The notes under the pieces are model-generated. The model had not been told where the DNA came from. It searched no databases and saw only the letters and a list, made by a program, of their open reading frames with translations. A DNA stretch of 20,568 bases from Deltaproteobacteria bacterium (GTDB taxonomy: Bacteria; Myxococcota_A; Polyangia; HGW-17). The DNA lies in contig QKIM01000305.1 of NCBI GenBank assembly GCA_003249585.1, positions 1-20,568 of the forward strand. The letters are read 5' to 3'. The translations under genes were made by a program, and so were the position numbers. Positions 1-6,957 of the stretch are shown here, piece after piece; within the stretch, counting starts at the first letter, position 1; each line of letters begins with the position of its first letter.

Positions 1-182
1 AACAGGGAGATGTCGATCTCCTTGCGGAGCCCCTTCCCCTTGTCCGTGGTGAGCCTTGCCTCCTGGAGGAACAGCCCCTCCTTACGGAGCAGCGCGCGCA
101 GCCCGCGCTCCGAGTCGGCGTCCCGCGAGCCCGTGACGAGCTTTCCGGCGGCGTTGAGGCACTTGTAGTTGAACACCGGCAT
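1..182 (-). CDS. gspF: Type II secretion inner-membrane platform protein GspF, N-terminal fragment
   Basis: About 60 N-terminal codons are present and the gene runs off the left edge of the window. The ATG (complement of 180-182) gives a protein beginning MPVFNYKCLNAAGKLVTG, then an acidic and Arg-rich stretch and EGLFLQEA. This is the usual opening of GspF/PilC proteins: a short Y-x-A/C-x-[DN]-x-x-G-K segment before the first T2SSF domain. GspF is the polytopic inner-membrane protein that contacts the GspE ATPase and the pseudopilus base. It starts 2 nt after the gspE stop, so it is almost certainly co-transcribed and perhaps translationally coupled. The identification rests on both the N-terminal sequence and the position after gspE. 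The rest of the protein cannot be judged. Confidence 0.85.
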   Translation of the reverse strand, partial: MPVFNYKCLNAAGKLVTGSRDADSERGLRALLRKEGLFLQEARLTTDKGKGLRKEIDISL

Positions 183-184
183 GA

Positions 185-1933
185 TCAGGCCATATCCTCG
201 GCGGTCACCAGCATGACCTCGGAGAGGCTGGTGATTCCGGAAATCACTTTATAGGCGCCGTCCTGACGCAGGGTCTTGAGGCCCTTGGTCACGGCGACCT
301 TCTTGATGTGGTTCGCGTCGATCTTCTTCATGGAGAGGGCACGGATGTCGTCGTCCATCTCCAGCAGTTCGTAGATGCCCGTCCGGCCCTGGTACCCGGT
401 GTTGAGGCACACGTGACAGCCCTTGGCCCTGAAGACCATGCCCCGGGGCGGTCGTTTGAACTCCGCAGAGACGGGGTAGCCGGCGACCTCCCCGGCCATG
501 AAGCTGTCGAAGTCGATGCCCACCTCCACCATCTCTTCGCGCGTGGGTTCGTAGGCCTCCTTGCAGTGGGGACACAGGCGTCGCACCAGCCGCTGGGCCA
601 GGATGCCGTTGAGGGAGGAGGCCACGAGGAAGGGCTCCACTCCCATGTCGACCAGACGGGTCAGGGCGCCCGCGGAGTCGTTGGTGTGGACCGTGGAGAG
701 CACCAGATGGCCGGTGAGGGAGGCCTGGATGGCGATCTCCGCCGTCTCCAGGTCGCGGATCTCACCCACCATGATGACGTCGGGGTCGTGACGGAGGAAG
801 GAGCGCAGCCCCGCCGCAAAACTGAGCTTGATCTTGGGGTTCACCTGGACCTGGCTGATCCCGGCCAGCTGGTACTCCACGGGATCCTCGATGGTGAGGA
901 TGTTCTTCTCGGGGGTGTTGATCTTGTTGAGCGACGCGTAGAGCGTGGTGGTCTTGCCGGACCCCGTGGGACCCGTGACCAGGAGGATGCCATGGGGCCT
1001 GTAGATGAGGTCCTGCATGATATCCAGCTCTCGCCGGTCGAAGCCGATGTCGGCGAGATCCAGCAGAATGGACCCCTGGTCCAGCAGACGGATGGTGATG
1101 CGCTCTCCCCGGGCCGTGGGGATGGTGGCGACGCGCATGTCGATGTCGCGGCCGGCGATGCGGCGCCGGATACGTCCGTCCTGGGGGAGGCGCTTCTCGG
1201 CGATGTCCAGCCCCGACATGATCTTCACCCTGGCGACGATGGCGCTCAGGTAGTTCTTGTTGGCGTGCTTGGTCTCGTAGAGCAGACCGTCGATGCGGTA
1301 CCGCACCACCACCTCGCGATCCCCGGGCTCGATGTGGATATCCGAGGCGCGCTCCTTGGCGGCGTTGAAGATGATGGCGTTCACCCAGCGGATGATGGGG
1401 GCCTCGTCGGTCATGTCGATGACGTCCACGAGGTCGGCGACCTCCCCCTCCTCGAACTGCTCGTCCTCGGTCCCCAGATCCACGCTCTGGGCCCGGCGGG
1501 TGTAGGCCTTGTTGATGATGTCCAGGACCCGCTGGACCTCCATGAGCACCACGTCCAGGCGCTTGCCCAGCTTGGCGCCCAGGTCGTCCATGACCCAGTA
1601 GGCCATGGGATCGTTCATGGCCACCACCACCGTGCCCTCGTCCTTGAGCCACAGCGGCACGGTGCGGTTCTGCTTGGCGTAGTTGATGGAGATCTTCTCC
1701 AGAAGATGCAGATCCACCTGCTCGGGTTTGGGCTGCTCCTCGAGATACTCGAGCCCCTGCTGCATGGCCAAGGCCCGCAGGACGTCGGCCTCGGAGAGCT
1801 TCTTCTCCTTCACCAACAGCTCGCCCAGGCGCAGGTTCTCCGCCGCCTGGACGTCCAGGGCCCGCTGCAGATCGAGGGGGTGCAGCCCGAAGGACTCCAC
1901 CAGGATCTCACCGATGCTCTTGTGGATTCCCAT
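185..1933 (-). CDS. gspE: Type II secretion ATPase GspE
   Basis: A 582-residue cytoplasmic hexameric ATPase that powers pseudopilus assembly in type II secretion. Visible parts: an N-terminal T2SSE_N-type domain (about 1-150), the linker and N2 domain with the R-x-R-x-DG pattern near 211-216, Walker A GPTGSGKT at 321-328, the Asp-box/Walker B stretch ending MVGEIRD near 388-394, and the His-box STVHTNDS near 413-420. Two CxxC pairs (454/457 and 506/509) form the tetracysteine zinc site typical of GspE. That site helps separate it from PilT-type ATPases, although PilB relatives can carry it. Length is slightly above the usual 500-570. The ATG at 1933 lies 2 nt after the gspD stop. A GspE rather than PilB role is inferred from the adjacent gspC and gspD. 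Confidence 0.96.
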   Translation of the reverse strand: MGIHKSIGEILVESFGLHPLDLQRALDVQAAENLRLGELLVKEKKLSEADVLRALAMQQGLEYLEEQPKPEQVDLHLLEKISINYAKQNRTVPLWLKDEGTVVVAMNDPMAYWVMDDLGAKLGKRLDVVLMEVQRVLDIINKAYTRRAQSVDLGTEDEQFEEGEVADLVDVIDMTDEAPIIRWVNAIIFNAAKERASDIHIEPGDREVVVRYRIDGLLYETKHANKNYLSAIVARVKIMSGLDIAEKRLPQDGRIRRRIAGRDIDMRVATIPTARGERITIRLLDQGSILLDLADIGFDRRELDIMQDLIYRPHGILLVTGPTGSGKTTTLYASLNKINTPEKNILTIEDPVEYQLAGISQVQVNPKIKLSFAAGLRSFLRHDPDVIMVGEIRDLETAEIAIQASLTGHLVLSTVHTNDSAGALTRLVDMGVEPFLVASSLNGILAQRLVRRLCPHCKEAYEPTREEMVEVGIDFDSFMAGEVAGYPVSAEFKRPPRGMVFRAKGCHVCLNTGYQGRTGIYELLEMDDDIRALSMKKIDANHIKKVAVTKGLKTLRQDGAYKVISGITSLSEVMLVTAEDMA

Positions 1934-1935
1934 GG

Positions 1936-4539
1936 CTACTTCGTCCCCTTTTTCCCCGTGGGGGCGGGTTTTTTGGCGTCGGGCTTCTTGGTGTCCGGTT
2001 TTTTGGCGTCGGGCTGCTTCTTGCCGGTACCCTCACGGGATTCCTTGAGTTTTTTCTGAAGGTTGGTGAGTTCGTTGGAGCCCACGATCACGGGGCCGCT
2101 GTTGTCGACCTCCTTGTACTCCTCCATGGCCTTCTTCTTCATGTCGCCCTCTTTGGTGGCCTTGATGATCTCACGGTTGATCTCCTCGAAGAGGCCGACC
2201 TTGTACCGGTAGTCGATGGGCCGATCGATGTCGTGATCCTTGAAGGCGCCGAACTTCTCGATGAACTCCTTGCGCTGCTTGATCTTCTCACGGAAGATCT
2301 TGCGCAGGTCCGAGGCGTCCCGGATGATGTAGGGCGTGATGAAGATGAGCAGGTTGGTCTTCTCGACGATCTTGGTGGTGGTCTTGAAGAGATACCCGAG
2401 CAGGGGCAGATCGCCCAGGAGGGGGACCTTGGTGACGTTGCTCTTGAGCTTCTCGGTCATGAGCCCGCCGATGACCACGGTCTGCTGATCCTTGACCACG
2501 ACCACCGTGGAGGCCTTGCGCTTGGAGGTGGTGGGACCCACGTTGGGGTCGATGGACTTCACCTCCTGGATCTCCTGATCCACCTCGATGCGGACGTAGT
2601 CGCTCCGGTTCACGTGGGGCGTGAGCTTGAGCTTGAGGGCGACGTCCTGGCGCTGGATGGAGGTGGTGGTGGGGATGTAGGAGCTCGAAGAGCTCCCCAG
2701 ATAGGAGGAGGCCAGAGAGCTCAGGGAGGTGGAGGCCGACTGGAAGGGGACGTTCTCACCCACGGTGATCTCCGCCTCCTCGTTGTTGGTGGTGAGGATG
2801 TGGGGGGAAGAGATCACGTTGACGGCGTTGTTGGTCTGCAGGGCCTGGAAGAAGACGCCGAAGGAGGGGAAGGAGAGACCGGGGATACCCATGAGGGTCT
2901 CGGCGTCGGCGATCTCGGGGCCGCGCAGGCCAACGGCGAACCCCATGAGGGAGAGGGGATTCATGAGAATCGAGTTGTTGGTGGAGTTGGTGATGGTCCC
3001 GCCGAAGGCGATGGACTGGGTGTCTCCCGAGCCGACGGTGCTGCCGCCGTGGAGGGAGAGCCCCAGGTTGCGGGTCTTGTCCATGGAGACCTCGAGGATG
3101 GTCACCTCGATGAACACCTGCCGGCGGGGCTTGTCCAGCTCCTTGATGATCTTGCGCAAAGACAGGAAATCCTTGGAGGAGGCCACGATGACCAGGGAGT
3201 TTGTGCCGAAGTCCGCCTGGACCTGGACGGGGCCCTTGAAGATCCCCTGCATGTTGTTCTGGCCGGTCTGACGACCGTAGTTGCCGTAGCGACCGAAACT
3301 GGAACGGCCGTAGCTGGAGCGTGAGTTGGAGGTCCGGCTGCTCGAGCTGCTCCGGCGGTTGGAGCGGCTGCGGGACTGGCCGCTGCCCGATCCCGTGAGG
3401 GAGGAGAGGAGGCCGGCCATCTCTTCAGCGTCGGCGTTCTCCAGGTAGACGATGTGGATCTTCTCTTCCCCGCCGGGGAGGGGCACATCGAGCTTCTTGA
3501 GCAGGGCGATGATCTCCAGGTAGGAGTTCCCGTCGGCCTTGATGATCAGGGAATTGGTCCGCTCGTCGGCCATGATCTTGGAGATGCTGCTGTTGGTGAC
3601 GTTGGAGGACGACGAGGTGGGGGTGTACAGCTTGGTGTTGGAGGTCCGGCGGTTCCGGCTCCCTCGACGACCGGCGAAGTTGGAGGTCGGGCGCGTGTTG
3701 GTCTTCTTGCCGCCGCTGCCGCCGTCGGCCCCGAAGATCTCCTTGAGCTTGTCCGCCAGCTCCGAGGCGTCGCCGTGCTTCACCTTGACGATCCAGATGC
3801 GCTCGTTGTTGACTCCCTCGACGTCGAGGTACTTGAGGATGTTGTTGATCCGGGTCACGGAGGTGCCAAGATCGGTGATGATGAGGAGGTTGGTGGGTTT
3901 GTAGATGGTGATCTCCCCGTGCTTGCTCTTGAACTTGCCCAAGGCCTCGGACACCTCGGTGATATCGGCGTGCTTGACCCGCAGCATGGCGGTCACGAGG
4001 TTCTCGGTGTTGGGCACGCCGGCGCCGGGCTTGTAGAAGGGGTTGACCGCGCCCTTCGCCTTCTCCATCTCCTGGATTTTATAATATTTACCAGACTGGA
4101 CAACCGTGAGCCCCATGGCCTCCAGGGTGGCAAGGAAGGCCTTGTAGGCCTCGTAGGGGGTCACCTTGGTGGGGCTGTAGATGGTCACCTCCTGGGCGCG
4201 GAGCCCCTTGGTGAGGATGAAGCGCTTGCAGGTGAGGGAACTGACCCACCCGACGAGATCCACGAGCTTGGCGTCGGGCTTGAGGGTCACCTTGAGCCGC
4301 CGCCAGGCCGGGATGTTCTTGCACTCGTTGAAATTGGGGTCGTCCTTGGCGCTGCCCACTGCCTCGGAGGTCCCTGAATTGCCGGTGGAGGAAGCACTCC
4401 CCCCTGGCCGGTACGGTTTGCGGGGGCTGTACCGGTTGGGCCTGGGCCGCCGGATCTGCGCCTCGACGTCGGGGAGGATGAAGGCCCCGAGGAGGGTGAG
4501 GGTGAGGAGGGTGAGGGAGAAGGATCTGATACTATACAT
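1936..4539 (-). CDS. gspD: Type II secretion outer-membrane secretin GspD
   Basis: An 867-residue secretin forming the outer-membrane exit channel. A Sec signal peptide covers about 1-27 and is followed by an Arg/Pro-rich segment (28-47). N0 lies at about 70-155 and contains two cysteines (73 and 104). N1 to N3 modules follow, interrupted by Ser/Arg-rich low-complexity inserts at about 272-320 and 382-428. The secretin barrel domain starts near 475 (QVFIEVTILEVS). It ends with the hallmark VPLLGDLPLLGYLF at 705-718 and the TNLLIFITPYII strand near 728-739. A further C-terminal extension of about 125 residues ends in a repeated Lys-Pro-Asp-Ala tail. The total is longer than typical GspD (about 650-710) because of the inserts and tail. 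AGGTG lies 4 nt upstream of the ATG. It sits 16 nt after gspC and 2 nt before gspE. Confidence 0.96.
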   Translation of the reverse strand: MYSIRSFSLTLLTLTLLGAFILPDVEAQIRRPRPNRYSPRKPYRPGGSASSTGNSGTSEAVGSAKDDPNFNECKNIPAWRRLKVTLKPDAKLVDLVGWVSSLTCKRFILTKGLRAQEVTIYSPTKVTPYEAYKAFLATLEAMGLTVVQSGKYYKIQEMEKAKGAVNPFYKPGAGVPNTENLVTAMLRVKHADITEVSEALGKFKSKHGEITIYKPTNLLIITDLGTSVTRINNILKYLDVEGVNNERIWIVKVKHGDASELADKLKEIFGADGGSGGKKTNTRPTSNFAGRRGSRNRRTSNTKLYTPTSSSSNVTNSSISKIMADERTNSLIIKADGNSYLEIIALLKKLDVPLPGGEEKIHIVYLENADAEEMAGLLSSLTGSGSGQSRSRSNRRSSSSSRTSNSRSSYGRSSFGRYGNYGRQTGQNNMQGIFKGPVQVQADFGTNSLVIVASSKDFLSLRKIIKELDKPRRQVFIEVTILEVSMDKTRNLGLSLHGGSTVGSGDTQSIAFGGTITNSTNNSILMNPLSLMGFAVGLRGPEIADAETLMGIPGLSFPSFGVFFQALQTNNAVNVISSPHILTTNNEEAEITVGENVPFQSASTSLSSLASSYLGSSSSSYIPTTTSIQRQDVALKLKLTPHVNRSDYVRIEVDQEIQEVKSIDPNVGPTTSKRKASTVVVVKDQQTVVIGGLMTEKLKSNVTKVPLLGDLPLLGYLFKTTTKIVEKTNLLIFITPYIIRDASDLRKIFREKIKQRKEFIEKFGAFKDHDIDRPIDYRYKVGLFEEINREIIKATKEGDMKKKAMEEYKEVDNSGPVIVGSNELTNLQKKLKESREGTGKKQPDAKKPDTKKPDAKKPAPTGKKGTK

Positions 4540-4555
4540 ACGGCACCTGAGTGGG

Positions 4556-5470
4556 TTAGCGGATGGTGTAGTCCATGTTCACGGTCTTGCCCCGGCGATT
4601 GAGCGAGATGGTGAGGTGAGACGCGTTCTTCAGTTTGGTGTACAGGAGGAGGGTCTCCTGCACCGAGTTGAGCGGAATGTTGTTGACGCTCTTGATGATA
4701 TCCTGGGAACGGACCCCCAGCTTGTAGAACAGGGAGTAGTGGCGCACGAAGCTGGCCCTGAACCCGCCCTTGGGATCAGGCATGATCCGGGCCCCGTGCC
4801 CCGCCGAGGCGATGTTGGTCATGAGGTTCTGCACCACGGACCGCTCGATCTCGTACTTGTTTTCGCCGATCTTCTTGATCTTTGAGGTGATGTCGTCCAG
4901 GGGAGACTTCTTGGCGCCGGGCTTCTTGGCGGGCTCCTTGACATCCTTGGGCTTGGCGGCCTCCCCGATGAGGGTGAGCTCGAGCTCCTTGCCGTCCTTG
5001 AGGAAGGTCATGCGCTTCTCGTGGATGGTGACCACCTTGGCCTCGCCCACCATGTCGCCTACGCTGACCCTGATGACGGACTCCTCGGGTTTGGACACCT
5101 TGACGAAGGCCAGGGAGTACTTGTCCACATCGGCCACCATGGTGGTGAGCAGCTCGGCACCCTCGAGAGAGTCGACCTTCTTTTCGGGTTCCTTGCCATC
5201 CTTGCCCGCGTAGAGGTTGTCCAGGGAGATGGGCTCGCAGGTGGAGCAGAACATGTTGCGCCGAAGGACCGAACGGATGTCGGCACGCACCACCGCGGCG
5301 GTCTGCACCTTTTTGGCGTGGCCCTTCTTCACGGGACCTGCGGTGACGACCGGCGCGGAGTACAGGAACCAGGAGACCAGATCCGAGGTCACGATGGCGC
5401 CGCCGAGGTTAAGGAGCACCACGACACCGAGATTGATAAGCATTGGATAAAATCGGGAAATTCCGTCCAT
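4556..5470 (-). CDS. gspC: Type II secretion inner-membrane protein GspC (HR + PDZ)
   Basis: Bitopic inner-membrane protein that links the inner-membrane platform to the secretin. From the chosen ATG (complement of 5468-5470) it is 304 residues: a short cytoplasmic start, one TM helix at about 9-38, a Lys/Pro linker, a GspC-type homology region (about 65-165) and a C-terminal PDZ-like domain (about 220-304, FYKLGVRSQDIIKSVNN). The frame stays open to an upstream ATG at 5680. That region carries palindromic operator-like DNA and a candidate promoter (5547-5574), so the 5470 start is preferred; 5518 is a weaker alternative. The ribosome binding site is poor for each start. Unusual: a CSTC pair at the start of the homology region, where most relatives have a cysteine-free R-N-L/I-F segment. 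First gene of the operon. Confidence 0.85.
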   Translation of the reverse strand: MDGISRFYPMLINLGVVVLLNLGGAIVTSDLVSWFLYSAPVVTAGPVKKGHAKKVQTAAVVRADIRSVLRRNMFCSTCEPISLDNLYAGKDGKEPEKKVDSLEGAELLTTMVADVDKYSLAFVKVSKPEESVIRVSVGDMVGEAKVVTIHEKRMTFLKDGKELELTLIGEAAKPKDVKEPAKKPGAKKSPLDDITSKIKKIGENKYEIERSVVQNLMTNIASAGHGARIMPDPKGGFRASFVRHYSLFYKLGVRSQDIIKSVNNIPLNSVQETLLLYTKLKNASHLTISLNRRGKTVNMDYTIR

Positions 5471-5546
5471 TGTCTGTTCCGGGTAGGGCGACGAAGGCTC
5501 GCCCAGATGACTTCCCATGGGAAGGTACTGCGCCCAAGGCATCAGA

Positions 5547-5574
5547 GTTATAAGCAAAAACCGATCCCAATCAA
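5547..5574 (-). promoter_or_regulatory. Candidate sigma-70-type promoter of the gsp operon
   Basis: On the minus strand, TTGATT (complement of 5569-5574), a 16-nt spacer and TATAAC (complement of 5547-5552) match the -35/-10 consensus at 4/6 and 5/6. Transcription would start near 5540, leaving a leader of about 70 nt before the gspC ATG at 5470. This is also the main argument against the longer gspC frame. Found by eye only. Confidence 0.45.
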
Positions 5575-5673
5575 ATAAATTCCCCTGTATCGGGATCCTG
5601 CTAAAATTGATCCAAGAATTCCCGGGTATTGCAGGGTCGTTCCTGGACCCCGGAAATTCGGTCCGGTCCCGCT

Positions 5674-5729
5674 GTGCCATTTTGGCACGATACGGGATCC
5701 CTCTCGATATGGCTGTGCCATTTTGGCAC
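5674..5729. promoter_or_regulatory. Tandem palindromic operator-like sites
   Basis: The 19-mer GCTGTGCCATTTTGGCACG occurs twice, at 5671-5689 and 5712-5730. Each copy holds the palindrome GTGCCA-TTT-TGGCAC (5674-5688 and 5715-5729). The centres are 41 bp apart, about four helical turns, which would place both sites on one face of the DNA. A degenerate third copy in inverted form (GGGCCAAAATGGTTC) lies at 5753-5767. The cluster sits between the divergent gsp operon and the exporter gene, and TTGGCA within each copy could act as a -35 on the plus strand. The cognate regulator is not identifiable from the window. Confidence 0.5.
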
Positions 5730-5801
5730 GGTAAAAAAGAGAGTTGAGAAATGGGCCAAAATGGTTCAGGGTATCCGCTGGCCAGGAAAGCCTCCCGGCC
5801 T

Positions 5802-5820
5802 CCCCCGTGACCGACGGGGG
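5802..5820 (+). promoter_or_regulatory. GC-rich hairpin just before the exporter ribosome binding site
   Basis: CCCCCGT (5802-5808) and ACGGGGG (5814-5820) form a perfect 7-bp stem with a 5-nt loop. It ends directly against the GAAAGGA Shine-Dalgarno (5820-5826) of the exporter. It could modulate translation start. I see no match to the manganese-sensing yybP-ykoY riboswitch core. Confidence 0.35.
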
Positions 5821-5834
5821 AAAGGAATCACCCC

Positions 5835-6860
5835 ATGTTCCACGAGATCGCCCATATCCTCATGCACACGGGCATGATCACGGTCTTCGTCATCACCATG
5901 ATGCTCCTCATCGACATGGTGAACGTCAAGACCGGAGGCCGCTGGCAGGAGCGGCTCAGGCAGGCACGGTTCGGCCAGCATCTCCTGGGAGCCCTCCTCG
6001 GGATCGTCCCCGGATGTCTGGGCTCCTTCACCATCGTCTCCATGTACATGCACCGGATCCTGCGCATCGGGGCGGTGGTGACCACCATGATCGCCACCAG
6101 CGGAGACGAGGCCTTCGTCATGTTCGCCCTCTTTCCCCGGGAGGCCCTGTACCTCACCGGACTCCTCTTCCTGGTGGGGATCGTCTCCGGAGTCCTGACC
6201 GATCTCCTCATGGGCAGACTCTCCCGCCCCGGGGACTGCTGCGATGAGGAATTCACCGTCCATGCCCATCACGACACCGAGCGTTTCTCCTGGTCCAACC
6301 TGCGGGGAAAACTCTCCCATGCCGCCCTCCCCTTCCTCGTGCTGATGGGTACCGGGCTTGGGTTCGCTGGCCTCACGGTCTTCAGAATGGTCCGCGGAGG
6401 AGTGGGCATAGAGAACAGCATCTGGCTGACGGTCATGGTGATCCTCGTGGTGGTCACCCTCTTCTCCTCGCCGCACTTCCTCAAGCAGCACCTGTGGAAA
6501 CACATCGCCCTCAAGCATGGCCCCAAGGTGTTCCTGTGGACCCTCGGCTCCCTGGTCTTCATCGCCCTCCTCAAGCGGTACAGTCTGGACGGGCACCTCC
6601 ACTCCTCCCCCTGGGTGATGATGCTCCTCGCCGCAGCCATCGGCCTCATCCCCGACTCGGGCCCCCACCTGATCTTCGTCATGCTCTTCTTCCAGGGGGT
6701 CGTCCCCTTCTCGGTCCTGGCCGCCTCCTCCATCTCCCAGGACGGGCACGGCGCCATCCCGCTGCTGGCCCACTCCCGCAAGGACTTCTTCTACGTCAAG
6801 GCTATCAACCTCGTCGTGGCCCTGCTCGTGGGCGGAGCACTCCTGGCCTTCGGCCTGTAG
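5835..6860 (+). CDS. Putative multi-TM heavy-metal/manganese exporter (ArsP_2-like family)
   Basis: A 341-residue polytopic inner-membrane protein with about ten hydrophobic segments. The pattern GxxPGCLGSFTIVSMYMHR (about 54-73), followed by GAVVTTMIATSGDEAFVM (about 79-96), is what I associate with the family annotated as putative 10-TM heavy-metal or manganese exporter (ArsP_2, PF11449). A second, related half has GLIPDSGPHLIFV near 275, suggesting an inverted repeat of the same fold. The central cytoplasmic or periplasmic loop (about 130-150) holds Cys-Cys, several acidic residues and an HAHH cluster, a plausible metal-binding stretch. GAAAGGA lies 8 nt before the ATG. The substrate is not proven; manganese is the usual annotation of the family. 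The next gene encodes a 32-cysteine zinc-ribbon-like protein, which fits a metal theme. Confidence 0.75.
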   Translation: MFHEIAHILMHTGMITVFVITMMLLIDMVNVKTGGRWQERLRQARFGQHLLGALLGIVPGCLGSFTIVSMYMHRILRIGAVVTTMIATSGDEAFVMFALFPREALYLTGLLFLVGIVSGVLTDLLMGRLSRPGDCCDEEFTVHAHHDTERFSWSNLRGKLSHAALPFLVLMGTGLGFAGLTVFRMVRGGVGIENSIWLTVMVILVVVTLFSSPHFLKQHLWKHIALKHGPKVFLWTLGSLVFIALLKRYSLDGHLHSSPWVMMLLAAAIGLIPDSGPHLIFVMLFFQGVVPFSVLAASSISQDGHGAIPLLAHSRKDFFYVKAINLVVALLVGGALLAFGL

Positions 6861-6908
6861 AGGTCCGGAGGATTCCCTCCAGTGGCCCCATTGCCCTCCC
6901 CTTTGCTA

Positions 6909-6936
6909 TTGACGGAGCCCTCCCTTCTGTTACTGT
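6909..6936 (+). promoter_or_regulatory. Candidate promoter before the zinc-ribbon repeat gene
   Basis: TTGACG (6909-6914), a 16-nt spacer and TACTGT (6931-6936) give a good -35 and a weak -10. Transcription would start about 15 nt before the ATG at 6958. The 97-nt gap to the exporter also allows read-through from that gene, so the two may be partly co-transcribed. Confidence 0.3.
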
Positions 6937-6957
6937 GGCGGGTGTCGAGAGGCGGAA

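Larger units (their letters stand above)
5471..5834. other. Divergent intergenic region gspC / metal exporter
   Basis: 364 nt without a convincing gene. It holds the gsp promoter candidate (5547-5574), the palindromic repeats (5671-5767) and the leader hairpin (5802-5820). A GGATC/GATCC inverted pair lies around 5590-5612. The gspC frame stays open through much of it, but a gene start there would place coding sequence over the promoter. Confidence 0.5.

Noticed and set aside
308..2059. Long plus-strand open frame (583 codons) opposite gspE
   Set aside because: It is the antisense shadow of gspE. The minus strand has all GspE motifs, while this frame gives a low-complexity Gly/Asp/Val/Leu-rich product without family marks.
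5471..5680. N-terminal extension of gspC to the ATG at 5680
   Set aside because: It would make coding sequence of the operator-like repeat and a good promoter, has no ribosome binding site, and GspC proteins begin shortly before their TM helix.
5674..5740. Sigma-54 promoter (TGGCAC-N5-TTGC)
   Set aside because: TGGCAC occurs in the palindromes, but no GC element follows at the required distance on either strand.
5731..5834. yybP-ykoY manganese riboswitch before the exporter
   Set aside because: The leader is only about 100 nt and lacks the conserved loop sequences; only a simple GC hairpin is visible.
6861..6890. GGAGG/CCTCC hairpin after the exporter as a terminator
   Set aside because: The stem is 5 bp with no T-run after it.
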